From Paenibacillus zeirhizosphaerae (GTDB lineage Bacteria; Bacillota; Bacilli; Paenibacillales; Paenibacillaceae): a DNA stretch of 64,000 nt. The notes under the pieces are model-generated. The model saw nothing but the letters and a program-made list of their open reading frames with translations, did not search any database and was not told the origin of the DNA. Positions 58,363-64,000 of this stretch are shown one piece after another. The position numbers and the translations under genes are program-made. Where the stretch lies: contig NZ_JAPCKK010000016.1 in assembly GCF_030705605.1 (NCBI RefSeq), positions 372,001-436,000 of the forward strand, given 5' to 3'. How positions within the stretch are numbered: the stretch's first letter is position 1; each line of letters starts with the position of its first letter.

Positions 58363-60471
58363 TTGAAACCGAACATAGGCAAACGGCTGTTTCAATATGC
58401 CATGACAGCCAAATATACATTTATCGTTGCGCTGATTGCTCTCGCCGTCGGCGTAGCGGCTGAGCTGGCAGGTCCCTTCATCGCCAAGCAGATGATCGAC
58501 GGACACATGCTGGCCATTGAAAAGCCTTATTACCAAACGAATGATCCGGCGGGTGCCGCCAGATACAACAACGAGCTTTTTAAACGTGGAGACCGCTATG
58601 CGGACGGGGAAACACGCGGCCGCGAGATACGTATTCTGCAGGCAGGAACGTCGTTTTATTTCGTGGACGCTCCCGTGGCTGAGCCGGATGGCGAACGCCG
58701 GTATCAAGACGGCCTGCTGACGATTACACGCGGCGGCGAAACCGCCTCTTATCCCGCACAGCCGTTAAGCTCGGATGAGCTGTACGGGTTTTACAAACCC
58801 GAACTGCCCGGTATAACACAACTGATCGGCTGGTATTTTGTCTTTCTGTTCATTTCGATCATTGCGGAATTCGGCAAAACCTACTGGCTGCAATCGTCAG
58901 CCAATCGTGTAATTCAGCGGCTGCGGCTCGATCTTTATGCCCAGATTCAACGACTGCCGGTTTATTTTTTCGATAATTTACCTGCAGGCAAGGTCGTCTC
59001 CCGGGTAACGAATGACACGGAGGCGGTAAAGGATCTGTTTGTCGCTGTATTGTCCAATTTCTGTTCAGGCATTGTAACCATTACCGGGGTTTATGTCGCC
59101 TTGTTCCTGCTGGATGTCCGGCTTGGGCTGATCTGTCTTTTCCTGGTCCCTGTCCTGATCCTGTGGATCATTTTGTACCGCAAGGTGGCGACCCGCTATA
59201 ATACGATCATCCGTTCACGTCTGAGCGAGATTAACGCTATTATCAACGAGTCGATCCAGGGCATGTCCATCATTCGTATTTTCCGCCGTCAGAAGAAGAC
59301 GCTGCAGGAATTTGAAGACCTGAACGATGACTATATGAAGCATCAGAATAAAATGCTGAACCTGAATGCACTGACCTCACACAACCTGGTCAATGTGCTG
59401 AGAAACCTGTCCTTTGCCGTGGTGCTCTGGTATTTCGGCGCAGGCTCCATAACCGGCTCCACCGCCATTTCGCTTGGTGTGCTGTATGCGTTTGTCGATG
59501 TGCTGAGCAGGCTCTTTCAGCCGGTCACCGGCATGGTCAACCAGCTTGCGGCGCTGGATACGTCCATCGTATCCGCCGGACGTGTCTTTGAATTGATGGA
59601 TGAAACCGGCGAGCCGGTTACGGACGGTGAAATGCCCCGCTATAATGGCAATGTTGAATTTAAGAACGTATCTTTTGCATACAAGAAGGATTTGGTGCTG
59701 AAGGACATCTCCTTCTCTGCCAAGCAGGGGCAGACTGTTGCGCTCGTCGGCCATACCGGTTCCGGCAAAAGCTCGATTATTAACCTGCTGTTCCGCTTCT
59801 ATGATCCACAGCAGGGAACGATTACGATTGACGGCAAGAATGTGAGAGAGCTTCCGAAGCAGTGGATCCGCCGCCATATGGGCATCGTGCTGCAGGACCC
59901 GTATCTCTTTACAGGCACAATCGCGAGTAATGTCAGTCTGGGGGACAGCCGGATTTCACGGGAGCAGGTTGAAAAGGCTTTGCGCGACGTTGGGGCTGAA
60001 CGGCTGCTTTCCCATCTTCCGCAAGGATTTGATGAGCCGGTCATCGAGAAAGGCAGTACATTGTCCGCCGGACAACGACAGCTTATTTCCTTTGCCCGCG
60101 CCCTGGCGTTTGATCCGGCCATCCTCATTTTGGATGAAGCGACCGCCAACATCGATACCGAAACCGAGGCCTTGATTCAGTCTGCGCTGGAGGTGCTTAA
60201 GAAAGGACGCACCACCTTCATTATTGCCCACCGTCTCTCCACGATTCGCAGCGCCGATCAGATTCTGGTCCTGCACCGTGGACAGATCGTAGAAAAAGGC
60301 AATCACGAGCAGCTCATGCAGCAACGCGGACGTTACTACCAAATGTATCAGCTTCAGCAAGGCTCAGCAGCCAGTGTTGAGCAGACGGAAAGCGCCGACA
60401 AGGAGCTTCAGGTGACAGCAGGAGCCGCAGGCAGCGGTGGAAAACTGTCCCTGCCAGGGAATCAGGCCTAG
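58363..60471 (+). CDS. bmrD: Heterodimeric ABC multidrug exporter subunit, BmrD (YheH)-like
   Basis: 702 residues, TTG start behind GGGGAGG, 1 bp after the bmrC stop. Between helices 1 and 2 there is an extra extracellular domain of ~120 residues (about 45-165), characteristic of YheH/BmrD. The ATPase has GHTGSGKSSIINLLF, GIVLQDPYLFTG, signature LSAGQRQLISFARAL and the canonical Walker B ILILDEATANID with catalytic Glu. It thus supplies the active ATP site of the BmrC/BmrD pair. A Ser/Ala/Gly-rich tail follows the ATPase. Drug specificity is unknown. Confidence 0.93.
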   Translation: MKPNIGKRLFQYAMTAKYTFIVALIALAVGVAAELAGPFIAKQMIDGHMLAIEKPYYQTNDPAGAARYNNELFKRGDRYADGETRGREIRILQAGTSFYFVDAPVAEPDGERRYQDGLLTITRGGETASYPAQPLSSDELYGFYKPELPGITQLIGWYFVFLFISIIAEFGKTYWLQSSANRVIQRLRLDLYAQIQRLPVYFFDNLPAGKVVSRVTNDTEAVKDLFVAVLSNFCSGIVTITGVYVALFLLDVRLGLICLFLVPVLILWIILYRKVATRYNTIIRSRLSEINAIINESIQGMSIIRIFRRQKKTLQEFEDLNDDYMKHQNKMLNLNALTSHNLVNVLRNLSFAVVLWYFGAGSITGSTAISLGVLYAFVDVLSRLFQPVTGMVNQLAALDTSIVSAGRVFELMDETGEPVTDGEMPRYNGNVEFKNVSFAYKKDLVLKDISFSAKQGQTVALVGHTGSGKSSIINLLFRFYDPQQGTITIDGKNVRELPKQWIRRHMGIVLQDPYLFTGTIASNVSLGDSRISREQVEKALRDVGAERLLSHLPQGFDEPVIEKGSTLSAGQRQLISFARALAFDPAILILDEATANIDTETEALIQSALEVLKKGRTTFIIAHRLSTIRSADQILVLHRGQIVEKGNHEQLMQQRGRYYQMYQLQQGSAASVEQTESADKELQVTAGAAGSGGKLSLPGNQA

Positions 60472-60483
60472 CTTCAGCAAAAA

Positions 60484-60529
60484 AAAGGTCAAGAACAATG
60501 GGAGAGTCTCCCTTGTCCTTGACCTTTTA
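60484..60529 (+). terminator. Terminator of the bmr-like operon
   Basis: AAAGGTCAAG...GGGAGA and TCTCCC...CTTGACCTTT form a long hairpin with small bulges, ending in TTTTATG. Confidence 0.8.
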
Positions 60530-60558
60530 TGCTCGTATCTCGTATAAAAAAGAACTAT

Positions 60559-61521
60559 TTATGGCTGCAGATGAACAGAGGATGTATCCGCGCTGCTGTC
60601 CGCAGGCTTGATGCTGACCTTCTCATACTTGCTGTCCAGTTCAACGCTTGTTGTCGTATCCGTAATCACCTGGATGTTCATTTCCCCAGGAGCCGGGCTA
60701 AGCAGCTTGTAGTAAATGACAGCTTCTGTATCACTTACATAATCTACGCGGTCTACAGCAATGCCATAACCCGGATTAGGTGCTTCATTACGTGTCAAGG
60801 TCACTTTGTTCTTCGTGCTGCTGACCGGTTCGATGGACATGGTCACTTGATCCTGTCCGCTCTCCGGTTGCTCTGGCTGCGGTTGCGGCTCTGTCGGCTG
60901 AGTTTCTTGCATTTTTCCCACATATTCAACGGCATTATACACCATTTCCGCCGCCTCAATACGTGTGATTCCCCGGTCAGGATAGAAATTCTGCTTCTCA
61001 TCCAGACTGGCGATTTTCGTCAGCAGCAGAAACTGAACGGCATCAAGCGAATCCGCATCAATGTCCTTATCATCAGCGGTTTCGATATACATCTTGATTA
61101 CAGGGTATTCCCCTGTTGTCTGGATCGCCGCATAGAGCATGTCCGCGAATTGCTCTCTTGTCATTGCCGAAGCAGGGTTCATATCTCCAGAAACCGGCAG
61201 CCCGTTCTGAGCAGCGATTTGGAAGGCTTGCGCATACCATGCATCAGCGGGAATGTTGCCGTAAGACGCTTCCGACACATCCGGTTTTGCCTCCAAGCCC
61301 ATAGCTTTTACCGCCAGTTGTACTCCTTCCGCGACCTTCAGCGTGCGTGAAGGGACAAACGTATCCTTTGTCACTCCGTTCACGATGCCTTTGGATTTGA
61401 GAGCTTCCACCACCTGCTGTTGTGTACCGGACAAGTCATTAAAGGCAAAAGCAGAAGAAGCCGCTGCGAGCGAGCAAACCACTGCAATAAAGCTGATTAC
61501 TTTCTTTTTATGATTTTTCAT
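60559..61521 (-). CDS. SLH-domain secreted protein
   Basis: A 320-residue exported protein with signal peptide MKNHKKKVISFIAVVCSLAAASSAFAF (cleavage after AFA near residue 26). SLH-like modules follow: residues ~27-75 (NDLSGTQQQVVEALKSKGIVNGVTKDTFVPSRTLKVAEGVQL), ~85-135 and ~165-215 (FYPDRGITRIEAAEMVYNAVEYV). These should bind pyruvylated wall polymer. A Pro/Gln/Glu linker (QPTEPQPQPEQPESG) leads to a ~90-residue beta-rich C-terminal domain resembling a protease-inhibitor-like or PrcB-type fold; this last point is weak. The start is chosen by GGAGGTG; longer in-frame extension upstream lacks signal logic. Confidence 0.85.
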   Translation of the reverse strand: MKNHKKKVISFIAVVCSLAAASSAFAFNDLSGTQQQVVEALKSKGIVNGVTKDTFVPSRTLKVAEGVQLAVKAMGLEAKPDVSEASYGNIPADAWYAQAFQIAAQNGLPVSGDMNPASAMTREQFADMLYAAIQTTGEYPVIKMYIETADDKDIDADSLDAVQFLLLTKIASLDEKQNFYPDRGITRIEAAEMVYNAVEYVGKMQETQPTEPQPQPEQPESGQDQVTMSIEPVSSTKNKVTLTRNEAPNPGYGIAVDRVDYVSDTEAVIYYKLLSPAPGEMNIQVITDTTTSVELDSKYEKVSIKPADSSADTSSVHLQP

Positions 61522-61571
61522 AACTGCACCTCCAAATTTACTGAACTTCTGTACTCCAGACGACCTGTGAT

Positions 61572-61613
61572 GTGAAAATGTTTCACTGTATGCAAAAAAA
61601 CATTTTTTTGCAT
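61572..61613. promoter_or_regulatory. Two adjacent dyads upstream of the SLH gene
   Basis: GTGAAA-ATG-TTTCAC (61572-61586) and ATGCAAAAAAA-CA-TTTTTTTGCAT (61590-61613) lie next to each other, 50-90 bp before the SLH start. They are likely protein-binding or mRNA-structure elements; the A/T-only stem of the second makes it a poor terminator for the upstream regulator gene. Confidence 0.45.
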
Positions 61614-61736
61614 GAGCCGTCTTACATCTAAATGAGGAGCATGAAGATCCGTTCATGGTGGATGCGTGACCCAACTGACGCAACATGTTTGTTTTTGCAT
61701 CTGTTGTTATTCTAAAAAAAGAATGACAGCAGTCTG

Positions 61737-62654
61737 TTATACTTCCTCGTAAAGCTTGAGTGTATTTTGAAGCTGTTTTTTTAAGATGCCTCGCAGTGCA
61801 GGTGGTTCGAGCACTTCGGCGCCGCTGCCAAAGCTCAGAAGAATGGACCAAAGCCAACGTGCTTCCAGTGGCTTATACACAGGAATTCGCATCATCATAC
61901 TTCCATCACCATGAAATTGCTTATCAACCTGATGAAACTGATCCATCGCTTCGGCCAAGGCCTCAGGCCCCACCCGAACCACTACTTCCTGCACTGGATC
62001 TTGCCATGCCCTGTTTACAAAACCAGCCTCTTGCGGTGCCTCGGGATGTGGCTGAAAGACTTCCTGCAGCAGGTGCAAATTCATCATCCGGGATAGTCGA
62101 AACACGCGATACTCCCGCCGGGTTTGGCAATAACCATAGACGTACCAAATGCCATATTTAAAATACAGCCTCACTGGTTCCATATCACGGGTTGTACGTT
62201 CATTCTTTCCATTGATGTAATCAAAACGAACGACATTTCGCTCCGTAATGGCCGTGCGCAAACGAGGAAGCGCGTCGGGATCTGCACGGCGGGTTTCCAG
62301 GTCCACCGCCAGACTAGGAGTCTGATGCTCCGTTCCAATCGTTTGCAATCGTTCGATGGTTCCTTGCGCACGCTCGTCTTCAAACACGGTGGAGAGGCTG
62401 CTGAGCACGGTAATCAGGGAATTGACATCATACGAACCGAGCAGGCTTTTATCCATTTTGTATCCGTCCATCATGCCATATCCGCCATTAGTTCCCTGAT
62501 ACGATACGACTGGAAAGCCAGCGGCACAGATCACGTCGATATCCCGATAGATGGTTCTTGGGGAAACTTGAAACTCTTCAGCCAGCATGGAGGCAGACAA
62601 AACTTCGTGATTCAGCAGCTTGTAGATTATGGAGATCAATCGCTCCAATTTCAT
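61737..62654 (-). CDS. DeoR/YafY-type HTH regulator with WYL domain
   Basis: A 305-residue transcription factor. The N-terminal HTH_11 is MKLERLISIIYKLLNHEVLSASMLAEEFQVSPRTIYRDIDVICAAGFPV. The central WYL domain (about residues 125-205) includes VRLYFKYGIWYVYGYCQTRREYRVFRLSRM, and a WCX C-terminal extension ends LLSFGSGAEVLEPPALRGILKKQLQNTLKLYEE. WYL domains bind nucleic acids or nucleotide ligands. It is monocistronic between argS and the SLH gene; its target is not evident. The start was chosen by a GGGG run 5 nt upstream; an ATG eight codons earlier is possible. Confidence 0.9.
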   Translation of the reverse strand: MKLERLISIIYKLLNHEVLSASMLAEEFQVSPRTIYRDIDVICAAGFPVVSYQGTNGGYGMMDGYKMDKSLLGSYDVNSLITVLSSLSTVFEDERAQGTIERLQTIGTEHQTPSLAVDLETRRADPDALPRLRTAITERNVVRFDYINGKNERTTRDMEPVRLYFKYGIWYVYGYCQTRREYRVFRLSRMMNLHLLQEVFQPHPEAPQEAGFVNRAWQDPVQEVVVRVGPEALAEAMDQFHQVDKQFHGDGSMMMRIPVYKPLEARWLWSILLSFGSGAEVLEPPALRGILKKQLQNTLKLYEEV

Positions 62655-62747
62655 GTGTATCCCCGCCCGTTCGTCCATTTCGCATTACTGCTCATTAGTA
62701 TATCATAGATTTTTTCTTATTCATCTTGGGGTTGGCCTTCCTCTTTC

Positions 62748-64000
62748 TTACATCTGATGAGGAGCATGAAGACCCAGTAGGTGCAGCGAGCGTGCCAGAA
62801 GCTCCGCCGTCAGTTCGGTCAGCCGCAGCCGCCACGGACCGCCGTTTTCAATCCTTTCATGATGATAAAAACGGTTAAAGGATTGGGCCGTATCCAGTGC
62901 AAAACGCGCCATAACCGACGGCTCAAGCCGTTTAACTGAGCGTTCAAGAGCCTCCGGGTATCGGCTGAGCTGCTGGAGCAGCGACCATCCAGCGTCTCCG
63001 AGCAAGCCCGTGTTCAAATCAGCTACGGTGACTGCCTCATGATTCTTCAGCTTGTTTAGTGCACTGTTTATCCGGGCATGTGTGTATTGAACATAGGGTC
63101 CCGTCTCTCCGTCAAACCGCAGCACATCCTCGAGTGAAAAATCCACCTCGTTGATGCGGTTATTTTTCAAATCGCCAAAAATGACTGCTCCAATGCCAAC
63201 CTGCTCGGCGACCGTTTGTTTGTCAGGCAGGTCGGGGTTCTTCTCTTGCATAACGGACATGGCCCGGGACACCGCTTCATCCAGCACTTCATTGAGCATC
63301 ACGACCTTCCCCCGCCGGGTGGACATCTTTTTCCCTTCAAACCGCATCAGCCCGAAAGGAATATGCTCGCATTGCGTCGCCCAATCGGCCCCCATTTTGT
63401 CCAGGACTGCGAACACCTGCCGAAAATGCAGCTTCTGCTCAGCCCCCACGACATACAGCAGACGCTCGGCCCTCATTTTCTCCCGGCGGTAAATCGCGGT
63501 TGCCAGGTCCCGTGTCGGGTAGATGGTCGTACCGTCCGTTTTCAAGATCAGGCAAGGCGGCAGATCCTGCTCATCCAGCCTTACCACCATCGCCCCTTCA
63601 CTCTCCTCCAGCAGACCTTGGTTACGCAGTTCTTCGACGACCGGCTTCATTTTATCGTTATAAAAGCTTTCGCCCAGCACATGGTCGAAGGTAACACCCA
63701 ATCGCTTATACATCCGGTCGAATTCCTGCAGGCTAATGTCCACGAAATAACGCCACAACCGCTGGGCCTCGGGATCCCCCTCTTCCAGTCTGCGGAACCA
63801 GTCGCGCGCTTCTGTCTCAAGGGAAGCATCCTGCTCCATTTCATCGTGGAAGCGCACATATAATTTCAGCGATTCGCCGATCGGGTCCCTGGCCAACGTC
63901 TCGTCGTTTCCCCAGCGCTTGTAGGCCGTAATTTGCTTGCCAAATTGTGTGCCCCAATCGCCCAGATGATTGACACTTACCGTCTCATAACCCGCTTCGG
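62748..64000 (-). CDS. argS: Arginyl-tRNA synthetase (N-terminal part outside window)
   Basis: The C-terminal ~417 residues of ArgRS; the gene continues beyond the right edge. Visible are the class I HLGD region (VNHLGDWGTQFGK), the signature DGTTIYPTRDLATAIYRRE, the KMSKS equivalent in FEGKKMSTRRGKVV, and the ArgRS anticodon-binding domain with ETGPYVQYTHARINSAL and a C-terminal LLARSLHLLGLHAPHQM. It charges tRNA(Arg). The strand matches the WYL regulator downstream, 94 bp away. Confidence 0.95.
   Translation of the reverse strand, partial: EAGYETVSVNHLGDWGTQFGKQITAYKRWGNDETLARDPIGESLKLYVRFHDEMEQDASLETEARDWFRRLEEGDPEAQRLWRYFVDISLQEFDRMYKRLGVTFDHVLGESFYNDKMKPVVEELRNQGLLEESEGAMVVRLDEQDLPPCLILKTDGTTIYPTRDLATAIYRREKMRAERLLYVVGAEQKLHFRQVFAVLDKMGADWATQCEHIPFGLMRFEGKKMSTRRGKVVMLNEVLDEAVSRAMSVMQEKNPDLPDKQTVAEQVGIGAVIFGDLKNNRINEVDFSLEDVLRFDGETGPYVQYTHARINSALNKLKNHEAVTVADLNTGLLGDAGWSLLQQLSRYPEALERSVKRLEPSVMARFALDTAQSFNRFYHHERIENGGPWRLRLTELTAELLARSLHLLGLHAPHQM

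Noticed and set aside
1..64000. CRISPR arrays, tRNA/rRNA genes, prophage or replication origin
   Set aside because: No regularly spaced direct repeats, no cloverleaf or rRNA sequence recognised, no phage structural genes and no DnaA-box cluster seen by eye.

Overview
The window looks like chromosomal DNA of a Paenibacillus-type, low- to mid-GC Gram-positive bacterium. Pointers are the AGGAGG-type ribosome sites, two carbohydrate ABC importers (one coupled to a YesM/YesN-like two-component pair), an SLH-domain surface protein, a bacillithiol-disulfide-reductase-like flavoprotein (YpdA), a Firmicutes-style type VII secretion ATPase, and homologues of Bacillus NiaP, BmrC/BmrD and Rtp. The genus is inferred. 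No rRNA, tRNA, CRISPR array or prophage was seen.

Layout. 1-2.4 kb: end of a sugar ABC importer (minus strand). 2.4-7.5 kb: an AT-rich accessory islet with a decayed ABC-F ribosome-protection gene behind an intact-looking leader peptide, a decayed MFS efflux gene, a small membrane protein, an orphan secreted protein and an intact-looking IS3/IS150-type element. 7.5-15 kb: a truncated SDR, then niaP-osmC-lactonase, a possible tiny membrane peptide gene, an SRAP protein and zwf-gnd. 15-22 kb: an HxlR regulator and a complete sugar importer operon with its own sensor kinase and AraC-type response regulator, with a cre-like site in front. 22-32.4 kb: cupin, YneQ-like protein, flavoprotein, metE, a divergent SDR/MarR pair with clear operators, GpsB/DivIVA-like protein, phosphodiesterase, Gfo/Idh dehydrogenase and a replication-termination-protein (Rtp) homologue. 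32.5-40 kb: VOC protein, acyltransferase, stress protein, HrpB helicase, GluQ, SDR and HxlR.

40.3-50.3 kb, the most unusual region, is a probable single transcription unit on the minus strand: EsaB/YukD-like protein, EssC/EccC ATPase, an unrecognised protein, a WXG-like protein, a WXG100 protein, a membrane-anchored protein kinase with a long coiled coil, a vWA protein and a PP2C phosphatase. It joins a reduced type VII secretion core to a kinase/vWA/phosphatase trio resembling the TerY-P triad of tellurite/stress loci. EsaA, EssA and a conventional EssB are not encoded in or beside it.

50.6-64 kb: an orphan small protein, L,D-transpeptidase, RsgA with a small-ORF/tandem-terminator leader, ArsR-DUF2087 regulator with a palindromic operator, ypdA, a UPF0756 membrane protein, a HesB-like protein, a heterodimeric BmrC/BmrD multidrug ABC exporter behind a leader peptide and terminator, an SLH protein, a WYL regulator and the C-terminal part of argS.

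Recurring theme: three places (ABC-F, rsgA, bmrCD) show a short ORF with a good ribosome site followed by hairpins, the layout expected of ribosome-mediated attenuation.
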